From: Mesorhizobium liriopis
Lineage (GTDB): Bacteria; Pseudomonadota; Alphaproteobacteria; Rhizobiales; Rhizobiaceae
Reading direction: 5' to 3'
NCBI RefSeq assembly: GCF_024053505.1
Contig: NZ_JAMXQS010000001.1
Location: forward strand, 248,001 to 312,000
DNA: 64,000 bases
Of this stretch, positions 46,290 through 57,110 are shown in pieces; the stretch's first letter is position 1; every line of letters begins with the position of its first letter. Both the position numbers and the translations under genes were made by a program. Under the pieces are notes generated by a model. That model was not told the DNA's origin. It saw nothing but the letters and a program-made list of their open reading frames with translations, and did not search any database.

Positions 46290-47395
46290 GCGCGCTTGCG
46301 GCTCAAGTCGCAGCCTTCCTCGCCGCGCGAGACGCGGGCGCGGTCGATGCGGCCATTCTCCAGCCCGCCGAACCTTTCCTCGACATGGCCGGCGAGGACC
46401 TGCGCCGGCGTATCTTCTTGACCGAAAGCGAGACCGGCGAAACGCTCTGCCTGCGCCCGGAATGGACGATCCCCGTCTGTCTCGACCACATTGCGAGCCA
46501 AGCCGGCACGCCGCGCCGCTATTCCTATTGCGGCGAAGTCTTCCGCCAGCAGCGTGCGGGTGCGGTGGAGTTTCTGCAGGCCGGCATCGAGGATTTGGGC
46601 GAAACCGACACGGCGTCCGCCGATGCGCGCTCGCTGGCCGATGCCCATGCGCTGGTTCAAACCGTGCTTCCAGACCAAAGCGTTGCGATAACCTTGGGCG
46701 ATCAGGCTGTGTTCGAGGAGGTGCTGACCGCGCTCGGCCTGCCGCGTGGCTGGCGCCGCCGCCTCGTGCGCGCCTTCGGTTCGCCCGATCAGCTTTCGGC
46801 GGCTCTCGAAGATATCGCGAACCCGGTCAAGCGGGGCATTCTCGCCGAAGAAGCGGGCGAGCAGATCGCACAGAGTGACGAGGAAACCATTGCCACGCTT
46901 CTGCGCGGCGAGATGGAAAGCGCCGGCTTCTCGCCGAGCGCGGGCCGCACGCCGGAAGACATCGCGCATCGCCTGCTCGAGAAAGCCTCGCTCGCGAGCC
47001 TGCGTCTGCCAGCCGCCGAACTGCGCGCGCTGCGCATCTTCCTTTCCGTCAAGGTCTCACTCGAGCGCGCCACCGATGCGCTCTACGCCTTCGGGCGCGG
47101 CGCGGGGATCACGCTCGACGGCGCGGTGGAAGGCTTTGCGCGTCGCAGCGATGCGCTTCGCGAGCATGGGCTGACGCTGGCCGAAATTCGCTACGATGCC
47201 GCCTTCGGCCGTCCGCTCGACTACTATACCGGCCTCGTCTTCGAGATCGCCACGGCCGACGGCGAGCGTCCGCTGATCGGCGGTGGCCGCTATGACCGTC
47301 TGCTAACCCTGCTGGGTGCCGCCGATCCCATTCCCGGCGTTGGCTTTTCCGCCTGGCTCGACCGCATCGAAGCTGCCCGGGGAGGTGCCGCGTGA
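46286..47395 (+). CDS. hisZ: ATP phosphoribosyltransferase regulatory subunit
   Basis: 369 residues from a TTG that overlaps the hisS stop (TTGA). It is a HisRS paralog: [72 protein letters not shown] and [11 protein letters not shown]. It lacks the HisRS anticodon domain and serves the short HisG. The upstream in-frame start at 46178 overlaps hisS and is rejected. Confidence 0.93.
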   Translation: MSALAAQVAAFLAARDAGAVDAAILQPAEPFLDMAGEDLRRRIFLTESETGETLCLRPEWTIPVCLDHIASQAGTPRRYSYCGEVFRQQRAGAVEFLQAGIEDLGETDTASADARSLADAHALVQTVLPDQSVAITLGDQAVFEEVLTALGLPRGWRRRLVRAFGSPDQLSAALEDIANPVKRGILAEEAGEQIAQSDEETIATLLRGEMESAGFSPSAGRTPEDIAHRLLEKASLASLRLPAAELRALRIFLSVKVSLERATDALYAFGRGAGITLDGAVEGFARRSDALREHGLTLAEIRYDAAFGRPLDYYTGLVFEIATADGERPLIGGGRYDRLLTLLGAADPIPGVGFSAWLDRIEAARGGAA

Positions 47396-48102
47396 CCGTC
47401 CGCCTCGCCATCCCCTCCAAGGGCCGCCTGCGCGACGAGGTACTGGAGCGCCTCGAAGCCGCGAACCTGCGCGTCGAACTGCCCGAGGACGACCGTTCCT
47501 ATCGCGCCCGCATCGCGGGGCTCGACGGTGTCGAGGTCTCGTTCCTCTCGGCGTCTGAGATCGCGCGCGAACTGGGCGCGGGCCGCGTCGATCTGGGCGT
47601 CACCGGCGAGGACCTGCTGCGCGAAACCTGGGCCGATGCCGAAACGCGCGTGCCGATCTTGTCGCGTCTGGGTTTTGGCCGCGCCGATGTGGTAGTGGCC
47701 GTGCCTGAAATCTGGCTCGACGTCGAAACCATGGCCGATCTCGACGACGTGGCAGCCGAGTTCCGTCAGCGCCACGGACGGCGGCTGACCATCGCCACCA
47801 AGTACTGGCGGCTGACGCAGCAGTTCTTTTCGGGTAGCCATGGCATTCAGGTCTATCGCATCGTTGAGAGCTTGGGCGCCACTGAAGGCGCGCCGACCGC
47901 AGGCTCCGCCGATCTGATCGTGGATATCACCACGACTGGTGCCACCCTGCGCGCCAACCATCTGAAAATCCTGTCCGACGGCGTGATCCTCCGCTCGGAA
48001 GCCTGTCTGGCTGTTTTCGCCTCCGAGCGGAGCGAAGTGGATGATGCCTTGATCCGCGAGATCGTGGAGCGTCTGAACGAGAGCGTTTCAGCCGAAGCTT
48101 GA
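47392..48102 (+). CDS. hisG: ATP phosphoribosyltransferase, short form
   Basis: 236 residues from a GTG overlapping the hisZ stop (GTGA). It carries out the first step of histidine synthesis. [19 protein letters not shown] is the start, [18 protein letters not shown] is the catalytic loop, and [23 protein letters not shown] is the PRPP-binding signature. The short form needs HisZ, encoded just upstream. hisS-hisZ-hisG links tRNA charging to histidine synthesis. Confidence 0.95.
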   Translation: MTVRLAIPSKGRLRDEVLERLEAANLRVELPEDDRSYRARIAGLDGVEVSFLSASEIARELGAGRVDLGVTGEDLLRETWADAETRVPILSRLGFGRADVVVAVPEIWLDVETMADLDDVAAEFRQRHGRRLTIATKYWRLTQQFFSGSHGIQVYRIVESLGATEGAPTAGSADLIVDITTTGATLRANHLKILSDGVILRSEACLAVFASERSEVDDALIREIVERLNESVSAEA

Positions 48103-48105
48103 TGC

Positions 48106-48134
48106 AAAAAGGCCCGGTGCGAACCGGGCCTTTT
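48106..48134. terminator. Bidirectional terminator between hisG and fumC
   Basis: AAAAAGGCCCGGT-GCGA-ACCGGGCCTTTT has an 8-bp GC stem with A- and T-tracts. It lies between the convergent stop codons at 48102 and 48157. Confidence 0.93.
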
Positions 48135-48156
48135 CTGTTTCAACTGTGCGAAGGCT

Positions 48157-49551
48157 TCAGCCCGGCCGCGTCATGTCGGCCGGCACCACCAGGCGATCGT
48201 AGTCCTCGGCTGAAACCAGGCCGCTTGCCAGCGCCTCGTCCTTCAGCGTCGTGCCGTTCTTGTGCGCGGTCTTGGCGATCTTGGCGGCCGCATCGTAGCC
48301 GATGGTGGGGGCGAGGGCGGTCACCAGCATGAGCGAGTTATCGAGCCCGCGCTTGATGATGTCCTCGCGCGGCTCGATGCCGACCACGCAGTTCTCGGTG
48401 AAGGACACGGCGGCATCCGCCATCAGGCGAACGGACTGAAGGAAGTTATAGGCCATCACCGGGTTGAACACGTTCAGCTCGAAATGGCCCGACGCACCTG
48501 CGAAGGTGATCGCGGCATGATTGCCGAACACCTGCACGCAAACCTGCGTCAGGGCCTCGCACTGGGTCGGGTTCACCTTGCCCGGCATGATCGAGGAGCC
48601 CGGCTCGTTCTCGGGGAGAGCCAATTCGCCCAAGCCGGAGCGCGGGCCTGAGCCCAGGAAGCGGATGTCGTTGGCGATCTTGAAGAGAGAGGCCGCCACC
48701 GTGTTGATGGCACCATGGCTGAACACCATCGCGTCATGGGCGGCGAGTGCTTCGAACTTGTTGGGCGCCGTGGTGAAGGGCAGGTGCGTGATTGCCGCGA
48801 TGCGCTCGGCCACCGCTTCCGCAAAGCCCACCGGCGCGTTGAGCCCGGTGCCGACAGCCGTGCCGCCTTGGGCGAGTTCCATGAGCTTGGGCAGCGTCTG
48901 CTCGATGCGCGCGATGCCGTTCTCGACCTGCGCGGTGTAGCCCGAAAATTCCTGGCCAAGCGTCAGCGGCGTCGCGTCCTGCGTGTGCGTGCGGCCGATC
49001 TTGATGATGCTTTTCCACGCTTCCGCCTTGTCGTTGAGCGCGTTGCGCAGCGTCTGCAACGCGGGCAGCAGGCGGTGCACGATCTCCTCCGCGCACGCGA
49101 TGTGCATCGCGGTCGGGTAGGTGTCGTTGGACGATTGGCTCATATTGACGTGGTCGTTCGGGTGAACCGGCTTCTTCGAGCCCATGGTTCCACCAAGCAT
49201 CTCGATGGCGCGGTTCGAGATCACCTCGTTGGCGTTCATGTTCGACTGCGTACCCGAGCCCGTCTGCCAGACGACGAGCGGGAAGTGTGCGTCGAGCTTG
49301 CCCTCGATCACCTCCTGTGCGGCCTTGACGATGGCGTCGCCGACGGTGCTGTCGAGGCGTCCCAACCCCATATTGGCTTCCGCCGCCGCGCGCTTGACGA
49401 TGCCGAGGGCGCGCACGATGGGCAGCGGCTGCTTTTCCCAGCCGATCTTAAAGTTACCGAGGGAACGCTGCGCCTGCGCGCCCCAGTAGCGGTCGCTCTC
49501 GACCTCGATGCCGCCGAATGTATCGGTCTCGGTTCTCGTGCTTGCAGCCAT
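48157..49551 (-). CDS. fumC: Fumarate hydratase, class II
   Basis: 464 residues, standard for FumC. Elements are [69 protein letters not shown] and the family loop [17 protein letters not shown]. It hydrates fumarate to malate in the TCA cycle and is iron-independent. It is a lone gene, terminated by the hairpin at 48106. Confidence 0.97.
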   Translation of the reverse strand: MAASTRTETDTFGGIEVESDRYWGAQAQRSLGNFKIGWEKQPLPIVRALGIVKRAAAEANMGLGRLDSTVGDAIVKAAQEVIEGKLDAHFPLVVWQTGSGTQSNMNANEVISNRAIEMLGGTMGSKKPVHPNDHVNMSQSSNDTYPTAMHIACAEEIVHRLLPALQTLRNALNDKAEAWKSIIKIGRTHTQDATPLTLGQEFSGYTAQVENGIARIEQTLPKLMELAQGGTAVGTGLNAPVGFAEAVAERIAAITHLPFTTAPNKFEALAAHDAMVFSHGAINTVAASLFKIANDIRFLGSGPRSGLGELALPENEPGSSIMPGKVNPTQCEALTQVCVQVFGNHAAITFAGASGHFELNVFNPVMAYNFLQSVRLMADAAVSFTENCVVGIEPREDIIKRGLDNSLMLVTALAPTIGYDAAAKIAKTAHKNGTTLKDEALASGLVSAEDYDRLVVPADMTRPG

Positions 49552-49656
49552 CTCGTGCCCCTTCGCGAACGTGGTGGCAGAGCGCTAACGTCTCGAACGC
49601 GTAGGTTCAAGCGGGCGAGGGACCTATCAATCGATTGGAGCGGGAATGCACAGAAG

Positions 49657-49683
49657 AAAAGCGGCCCCGAGGAGCCGCTTTTC
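49657..49683 (-). terminator. Intrinsic terminator of the csbD-like gene
   Basis: AAAAGCGGC-CCCGAGGA-GCCGCTTTTC forms a stem that on the minus strand ends in a TTTTCTTC run, 24 bp past the csbD-like stop. Confidence 0.85.
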
Positions 49684-49706
49684 AGTTATTCCGAAAGGAT
49701 GGAAGA

Positions 49707-49898
49707 TCAGATCTTGTCGATCCCGTCCTTCACCTTTTCCTTGGCGTCGCCGACGCCCTTCTGAAGCTTGCCTTCAGCCTTGTCGGCCTTGCCCTCAGCC
49801 TGCAGGGCCGGGTCGTTGGTGGCACCGCCCCAAGCATCCTTCACGGCGCCCTTGATCTGCTTGCCGACGCCTTCGGTCTGGTCCGAATTGATACCCAT
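49707..49898 (-). CDS. CsbD-family stress protein
   Basis: 63 residues, hydrophilic: MGINSDQTEGVGKQIKGAVK and NDPALQAEGKADKAEGKLQKG are CsbD signatures, a pattern of short amphipathic helices. CsbD-type proteins rise under general stress in many bacteria, but their action is unknown. The upstream 150 bp before groEL's terminator may hold its promoter. It is a single-gene unit with its own terminator. Confidence 0.92.
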   Translation of the reverse strand: MGINSDQTEGVGKQIKGAVKDAWGGATNDPALQAEGKADKAEGKLQKGVGDAKEKVKDGIDKI

Positions 49899-50001
49899 GA
49901 TGCAATCTCCCTTGTGGATCGTTGGAGTGCATGGGTAACGGCGCCGCCTGTCGAATGTTCCCTCGTTTCTATCAAATGACAGTTTCGATGAACCGGAAGG
50001 G

Positions 50002-50031
50002 CAAAAGAAAAGGGCGGCATCGCTGCCGCCC
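50002..50031 (-). terminator. Intrinsic terminator of groEL
   Basis: Minus strand GGGCGGCA-GCGA-TGCCGCCC stem followed by TTTTCTTTTG. The position is 30 bp after the groEL stop. Confidence 0.93.
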
Positions 50032-50060
50032 TCGTCCGATTTCGAGCCTGTCGGCTGGAC

Positions 50061-51770
<1,710 letters not shown>

Positions 51771-52067
51771 TTAGCCGATCACGCCCATGATGTCGGCTTC
51801 CTTCATGATCAGAAGGTCCTGGCCGTTGAGCTTCACTTCGGTGCCCGACCACTTGCCGAACAGAACGCGGTCGCCGACTTTCACGTCGAGCGGCACGAGC
51901 TTGCCCGATTCGTCGCGAGCGCCCGAACCAACAGCGATCACTTCGCCTTCCTGCGGCTTCTCCTTGGCCGTGTCGGGGATGATGATCCCGCCCTTGGACT
52001 TCTCCTCGGAGTCGACGCGCTTGACGACGACACGGTCGTGAAGCGGACGGAAATTGCTGTCTGCCAT
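51771..52067 (-). CDS. groES: Co-chaperonin GroES
   Basis: 98 residues: [42 protein letters not shown], then [26 protein letters not shown]. The start MADSNFRPL at 52067 is the normal one; an ORF extension reaches 52127 without support. It caps the GroEL ring. Confidence 0.98.
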   Translation of the reverse strand: MADSNFRPLHDRVVVKRVDSEEKSKGGIIIPDTAKEKPQEGEVIAVGSGARDESGKLVPLDVKVGDRVLFGKWSGTEVKLNGQDLLIMKEADIMGVIG

Positions 52068-52120
52068 CTTGTTTCCTCGGTTGAACGCAATCAGATGCGC
52101 CCGGCCGGTGCCGGGGCCCG

Positions 52121-52147
52121 TTAGCACTCGGTTGTGAAGAGTGCTAA
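52121..52147 (-). promoter_or_regulatory. CIRCE operator (HrcA site) of groESL
   Basis: TTAGCACTC-N9-GAGTGCTAA is a perfect match to the CIRCE consensus, 54 bp upstream of groES. HrcA binds it to repress the operon; it lies just past the -10 box. Confidence 0.97.
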
Positions 52148-52157
52148 CGCGGCGCCG

Positions 52158-52186
52158 AGATAAGTCCGCGGATTTTGAGAGTCAAG
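52158..52186 (-). promoter_or_regulatory. Sigma70 promoter of groESL
   Basis: Minus strand -35 CTTGAC (52181-52186), 17-bp spacer, -10 TTATCT (52158-52163). The spacing to CIRCE places the operator at the start site. Confidence 0.8.
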
Positions 52187-52252
52187 ACTGACGCAAGCTT
52201 CAGCCGGCCCTTTCATCCCAAATCGGTAGATGATTTTTGCGACGGTTCCCTG

Positions 52253-54175
52253 TCACCCGACGATGCGCAGGTTGGACAGCTCATCGGCGATCGATTTGAA
52301 ATCGTTCGACAGCGTCTTGCCCGTCGCATTCCAGAACAGCTTGACCGGCGTGCCGTCGGCGTTCTTGCGGGCTCGGGAAGGCGACGCGCAAGCCGACAGC
52401 GTATCGATCTGCGCCTTTTCCTCGGTTTTCGTCGAATCGAGGTCGAGCGCCACCGTCATCAGAATGACATTGCCCGCCTTGGCATTCTCGCAGAGCGTCG
52501 CAAAATGGCTGCTCATCGCCTTGGTGTAGTTGGCGTTGTCGAAGGTTGTCTTGCTCACGCTTGTGCCGACGCCCGAAAGAATGCGGGGCAGGTTCGTCGT
52601 GTCGTAGTTCTGACCGGCGTAACCATAGGCCGAATAGATCGACCTGCGCGAGGCGAGATCGTTGCCGCCCTTTTTGTAGTTCGTGCCAGAATAGGTTTGA
52701 GCCGTCACCGTGTCTGGGGTGTAATAGGTGTTGGCGCCATCCGTCAGCACGATGACGATCTTATCGTTGCCGCGCTCCTGATCGCCGCGCCCCTCGGTGA
52801 ACGGCTCGCGCGACGAAATCGCACGCCAGCCCCAGGCGAGACCTTCCGTCACGTTGGTCGCGCCGCTCGGCGCCATGGCGTCGATGGCGTCCTTGATCGT
52901 CTTGAGGCCCGATGCGGCGGTCACATCGGTCAGCTTGGTGATGGCCTTGGTCGAGCAGGAGACATTCGGCCCCTCGTTCATGCCCCATGCCGCTTTGACC
53001 GCCGTGCCGGTCTCGAAATATTTCGGCATGTAGCGAAGGCGCGTCAGGTCGGTGTTGGTGGAAACGATGTCCGCCATCCAGTTGTTGTTCGCAGGGCGCG
53101 AATACGAGTCGGTGCGATCCGTCTCATCGGGCGCGAACATCGGCACGAACAGCGTGGCGCCCTTCGAGAGCGACGGCGGCTCGTCGGTCACGTTATAGGG
53201 CGAAGGCCGTGCCTCCACGCAGCCACCCCAACTGGCGAGCGGTGCGTAGTTGTAGATCGTCTCGGTCTTGTTGGTGCAGCCGCCCTTCGTGCCGCCATTA
53301 GGGACACAGGTCATTTTGGTGGACGTGCTTTCCACCCGCTGCATCATGTCGAAAAGCGTGAAGCGCGTGAGCGGCTTGTCCTCCTGCGTGCCCCAGCCCT
53401 TGCCGCGTGCGAACCAGATGGAACCGACCTTTTCGGCCGTTTTTCCTGAAACCGTCATCGTGCTCCAGTCGAAGTTCTCGTTCTGGACGGGCGAGTAGCC
53501 GGTCTTGTCCATCCAGTCCTTCGACCGGTTTTCCGCACCGACATTGACCGAGGCCGCGAAGGGGACCACCGCGAAGCGCACCGGCTCCTCGACCTGCGTC
53601 ATGAGCTTGCCCTGCGCGGCGATCGTATCGACCAACTGTTTGGCCGCTTCCTTCAACAGGTCGATGCGCTTCCTGCCCGAGCCAGTGCCGGTGAAATCCA
53701 TCGAACCCGAATTGTCGAGCGCGAGCGCGACTTCCAGCGTGTTCTTGAGCCTGATTTCGGTCAAAGCGTTGAACTTGAGGATGTTGGGGCCCTCGACCTG
53801 CGCCAGCATCGCGAGAAACGTATCGAGGAAGTAAGGCCTGAATTGATGCTCAGCCGTCAGCTTCAGCGTGCCGCCGCCCGTGGCGTTGTTGGGCAGGGTC
53901 ACATCGAAATCGGTCTCGCCTTCTTTCGCCGGCGGGAAGTTGGCCGCGAAGAAATTCCACGCATACTCGATCGCTTCCTCATCCGACTTTCCCGCCAACA
54001 CTTCCCGCGCGGTGGCGATGCCGGCAGCATCGAGCGCGTTGAGCATGGCCTGGCGCTCGCGCGTCACATCCGCATAGTCGATGGCGAGCGCCAGACCGCC
54101 GAACAAGGGCATCGCCGCAAGCGCAGCCGCCACGGTGAACTGACCACGGCGATCATTCCAGAACTTTCTCAGCAT
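52253..54175 (-). CDS. TadG-like protein with von Willebrand factor A domain
   Basis: 640 residues. A TadE/TadG-type N-terminus (RRGQFTVAAALAAMPLFGGLALAIDYADVTRERQAML) is a membrane helix plus pseudopilin-like start. The vWA MIDAS DNSGSM lies at residues 154-159 and a second MIDAS element (IVLTDGANT) near 460-470. Several Cys pairs suggest disulfides in the periplasm. Family members accompany Flp pili; no other tad gene is here. The start at 54175 is the second ATG of the ORF. Confidence 0.85.
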   Translation of the reverse strand: MLRKFWNDRRGQFTVAAALAAMPLFGGLALAIDYADVTRERQAMLNALDAAGIATAREVLAGKSDEEAIEYAWNFFAANFPPAKEGETDFDVTLPNNATGGGTLKLTAEHQFRPYFLDTFLAMLAQVEGPNILKFNALTEIRLKNTLEVALALDNSGSMDFTGTGSGRKRIDLLKEAAKQLVDTIAAQGKLMTQVEEPVRFAVVPFAASVNVGAENRSKDWMDKTGYSPVQNENFDWSTMTVSGKTAEKVGSIWFARGKGWGTQEDKPLTRFTLFDMMQRVESTSTKMTCVPNGGTKGGCTNKTETIYNYAPLASWGGCVEARPSPYNVTDEPPSLSKGATLFVPMFAPDETDRTDSYSRPANNNWMADIVSTNTDLTRLRYMPKYFETGTAVKAAWGMNEGPNVSCSTKAITKLTDVTAASGLKTIKDAIDAMAPSGATNVTEGLAWGWRAISSREPFTEGRGDQERGNDKIVIVLTDGANTYYTPDTVTAQTYSGTNYKKGGNDLASRRSIYSAYGYAGQNYDTTNLPRILSGVGTSVSKTTFDNANYTKAMSSHFATLCENAKAGNVILMTVALDLDSTKTEEKAQIDTLSACASPSRARKNADGTPVKLFWNATGKTLSNDFKSIADELSNLRIVG

Positions 54176-54394
54176 GAAGGCGGAACTCGGGAAGGCGTGA
54201 AGATGGCAAGGGTTCACTCTTCCAGAGAGTTTTGAAGGCCGCGTTGAAAACGGCGCTCGCCTTTGAAGCGTGTTTGATTGCCGCGATTCATTCTCCGTTA
54301 GCCAAGCCGCATGGCTGGATTGCGCAGGGGAAGGGTGACATCACCTCGCGCCGCGCTATAAGCAGCACGGACCAGCCGAGAGCCCGACCGTTTC

Positions 54395-55255
54395 ATGATC
54401 AACCCGCCCGCTTTCATCGATGGATTGCACGGTGTCGACGAGCGCTACCAAGTGCTGCTCTGCGATGTCTGGGGCGTTGTCCATAATGGCGTGGCGCCGT
54501 TCGCCGATGCTGTTTCTGCCCTTGTCGAGGCGAGGCGCCGGGGACTGAAAGTCATTCTCGTCACCAACGCGCCGCGCCCGCATCCGCCGATCGAGACACA
54601 GCTGCTGGGTCTCGGCGTGCCGCGCGAGGCATGGGACCGGATCGTGACCTCGGGCGACGTGACGCGCGACCTGATCAAGGAAGGCCCGCGCCAGATCTTC
54701 CACATCGGCCCCGAGCGCGACGTGGCGCTCTTCGACGGGCTCGGCGTCGAGCTTGTGGAAGAGAACGAGGCGAGGGGCGTGGTCTGCACCGGCCTGTTCG
54801 ACGACACGACCGAGACGCCCGAAGACTATGCCGAGATGCTCAAGCGTTTCCGCTCGCGCGACCTGCCCTTCATCTGTGCCAATCCGGACGTGATGGTCGA
54901 GCGCGGCCATGGCTTGATCTGGTGCGCCGGCGCGCTTGCCCGCGATTACGGCCAGCTCGGCGGCCGCACGCAGGTCGCCGGCAAGCCGTTCAAGCCGATC
55001 TACGATCTCGCCTTCAAACAGGCAGAGGAGCTGCTCGGCCGCCCGGTTGCCATCGGAGAAGCGCTGGCCATTGGCGACGGCATGCTGACCGATGTGAAGG
55101 GCGCGGCCGACTATGGCGTGGACGTTCTTTACGTGTCGGGCGGCATCCACTGGCGCGACTATGGCGAGCAGTACGATCCCGATCCCGAACGGCTCCACGC
55201 CTTTCTGACCAAGCACGGCCAGACCCCGGTCGCCGTATTGAGCAGCCTGCGTTAG
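54395..55255 (+). CDS. HAD-superfamily hydrolase, TIGR01459/subclass IIA
   Basis: 286 residues. HAD motif I is LLCDVWGVVHNGVAPF, motif II is VILVTNAPR, and the final motif is AIGDGMLTDVKGAADYGVDVLYV. The cap-domain placement fits subclass IIA, like GlnT or NagD-type sugar or nucleotide phosphatases; the substrate is unknown. Its stop is 4 bp before ribF, so the two are co-transcribed. Confidence 0.92.
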   Translation: MINPPAFIDGLHGVDERYQVLLCDVWGVVHNGVAPFADAVSALVEARRRGLKVILVTNAPRPHPPIETQLLGLGVPREAWDRIVTSGDVTRDLIKEGPRQIFHIGPERDVALFDGLGVELVEENEARGVVCTGLFDDTTETPEDYAEMLKRFRSRDLPFICANPDVMVERGHGLIWCAGALARDYGQLGGRTQVAGKPFKPIYDLAFKQAEELLGRPVAIGEALAIGDGMLTDVKGAADYGVDVLYVSGGIHWRDYGEQYDPDPERLHAFLTKHGQTPVAVLSSLR

Positions 55256-55259
55256 CGTC

Positions 55260-56243
55260 ATGGCAGACGGTTTCATCCGCGTTTCCGGCTCCGCCAACCT
55301 CCCATCGCAGCTCAAAGGTGCCGTGGTTGCGATCGGCAATTTCGACGGCGTGCATCGGGGCCATCAAGTGGTGCTGGAGCGTGCGTTGAGCGAGGCCCGG
55401 GCGCGAAACAAGCCGGCTGTGGTGCTGACCTTCAACCCCCATCCGCGCCGCTACTTCGCACCGGATGCGCCACTTTTCGAGCTGACGCCGCCCGCCCTCA
55501 AGGCGCGTCTTCTCGCCGGTCTCGGCTTCGATGCGGTGATCGAGCAGCCCTTCGATGGTGAACTCGCCGGGCTCGATGCGCAGGAATTCGTGTCGCGTCT
55601 TCTGGTGGCCGAACTCGATATCTCGGGTGTCGTCACCGGCTTCGATTTCCATTTCGGCCGCGGACGAGGCGGCACGCCGCAATTCCTGCGCGAGGCGGGC
55701 AAGCGCGCCGGCTTCACCGTGGAATGTGTCAAGGCTTTCACCGACGAGGGTGGCGCGACGATCTCTTCGAGCCGCATTCGCAATGCGTTGGCCGATGGCG
55801 ACGTATCGGAAGCTGCCGGCCTGCTCGGCTATCGCTGGACGGTGCAGGCAGAGGTGCGGCAGGGTCGGCAGCTGGGCCGCACGCTGGGCTACCCGACCGC
55901 CAACATGCACCTGCATCCATCCGTCGATCTGCGCCACGGCATTTATGCCGTGCGCTTCCGGCGCGGCAACGGCGCGCTGCATGACGGGGTCGCGAGCTTC
56001 GGCCGTCGCCCGACCGTGGAAGACGACGGGGCGCCGCTGCTCGAGACGTACCTGTTTGATTTCTCCGGCGATCTCTATTGGGAGAACGCCACAGTCTCGC
56101 TGTTCGGCTTCTTGCGCTCGGAAGAGAAGTTCGAAAGCCTCGAAGCGCTGGTGGTGCGGATGAAGCAGGACGACGCGGAAGCCCGGGCTCTGTTGTCGAA
56201 AGTTCAGCCCCTCTCGGACCTCGACCGCCGTATCGCCTTCTAG
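55260..56243 (+). CDS. ribF: Bifunctional riboflavin kinase / FAD synthetase
   Basis: 327 residues. The N-terminal FAD synthetase has AVVAIGNFDGVHRGHQVVL (nucleotidyltransferase), VVLTFNPHPRRYFAP and ISSSRIRNALADGDV. The C-terminal kinase has GYPTANMHLHPSVDLRHGIYAV, which binds ATP and flavin. It makes FMN and FAD. The 4-bp gap to the HAD gene and stop overlap with the hdeD-like gene show tight packing. No FMN riboswitch was seen. Confidence 0.96.
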   Translation: MADGFIRVSGSANLPSQLKGAVVAIGNFDGVHRGHQVVLERALSEARARNKPAVVLTFNPHPRRYFAPDAPLFELTPPALKARLLAGLGFDAVIEQPFDGELAGLDAQEFVSRLLVAELDISGVVTGFDFHFGRGRGGTPQFLREAGKRAGFTVECVKAFTDEGGATISSSRIRNALADGDVSEAAGLLGYRWTVQAEVRQGRQLGRTLGYPTANMHLHPSVDLRHGIYAVRFRRGNGALHDGVASFGRRPTVEDDGAPLLETYLFDFSGDLYWENATVSLFGFLRSEEKFESLEALVVRMKQDDAEARALLSKVQPLSDLDRRIAF

Positions 56244-56806
56244 CGTCGGCGGAGCGCCAGCCCAAGCGCGATCATCGCCCAGCCCTGCATCAAGAGATCG
56301 ACGGCAAGAAAAAGGCCGAGCACCCATAGGCTGTTCACCGGCCAGCCGAGCGCGATCACGATGCCGGCGAGAAGCGTGAGCGCGCCTGAGAAGACCACCC
56401 AACCCCAGCCCTGGTGGTCGCGCTCGCCGAGGCCCGCCGCGATGCGGATCACGCCACCCGCTGCAAGAGCTGCCGCAAGAAGCAAGGTTAGCACCGTCGA
56501 GGCGAGAATGGGGTCGAGCAGCGCGAAGACGGCGCCTAGCGCGTAAACCACGCCGGCCGGCAGCCAGAGAAAGAAGTTCGACCAGCTCTTCATGCCGAAG
56601 GCCTGCACGATCTGGATGGCGCCTGCGAGCAGCATCAGGAAGGCGATGGTGTAGATGGACGCGATGGTCGCGGCGAGCGTGTTGACTAGCGCGATGGCGC
56701 CCACCACGACGAGAGCGGCACCTAATCCGACGAACCAGCCCCATTTGTCGCGAAGCTCCGCCAAGCGCAATCGGGAGGGGCGGGGCGTGGAAAGGGGAGC
56801 AGACAT
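56240..56806 (-). CDS. HdeD-family integral membrane protein
   Basis: 188 residues with six membrane helices: FVGLGAALVVVGAIALVNTL, then YTIAFLMLLAGAIQIVQAFG, LPAGVVYALGAVFALLDP, STVLTLLLAAALAAGGVIRI, FSGALTLLAGIVIALGWP and VLGLFLAVDLLMQGWAM. HdeD members are linked to acid stress, mechanism unknown. I used MSAPLSTPRP at 56806 with GGAG upstream; a longer ORF start at 56908 is less likely. It overlaps ribF by 4 bp at the 3' end. Confidence 0.9.
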   Translation of the reverse strand: MSAPLSTPRPSRLRLAELRDKWGWFVGLGAALVVVGAIALVNTLAATIASIYTIAFLMLLAGAIQIVQAFGMKSWSNFFLWLPAGVVYALGAVFALLDPILASTVLTLLLAAALAAGGVIRIAAGLGERDHQGWGWVVFSGALTLLAGIVIALGWPVNSLWVLGLFLAVDLLMQGWAMIALGLALRRR

Positions 56807-57110
56807 CGAGATTTCTCCGAGACACAGGCCTTGTCCGAAGAATGAAGCGCGGCGTTGACGGTTCCGTGAAGCCCGTTCGATGCGAGCCGCATAAGCTCTT
56901 GCCCCCACTTTATTCTTTTTCCCCGCTCCGCTATGGGGCAGCCATGGTTTCTCGCGCGTCTGCCGCTTATCTCCGGCGAATTACCGGCCCGGTCTTCCGG
57001 GCAGCCTGACGCGCGCCCTGAAGGCCGGGACTGAGCCGACCTTCCACGCTTTTATCGCGACCGCTTCTCTTTAATCGAAGCTCGCCCGTTCGAGACCGCA
57101 GCCTTTCGCC
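56807..57110. other. Gene-free region between divergent hdeD-like and ileS
   Basis: 304 bp with divergent starts, so promoters for both genes must lie here. I found no clear T-box, and ileS in this group is not expected to have one. A 21-codon ORF at 56944 has no support. Nothing else was recognised. Confidence 0.5.

Noticed and set aside
52175-53449. 424-codon + strand frame opposite the TadG-like gene
   Set aside because: Antisense shadow of a gene with clear vWA motifs; no ribosome binding site or domain.
54232-54486. TTG-started frame with a signal-peptide-like start
   Set aside because: It runs into the HAD gene in another frame and has no ribosome binding site; the hydrophobic start is likely chance.
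56944-57009. 21-codon ORF before ileS as a leader peptide
   Set aside because: No Ile-codon run, no attenuator hairpin with T-tract and weak ribosome binding site.
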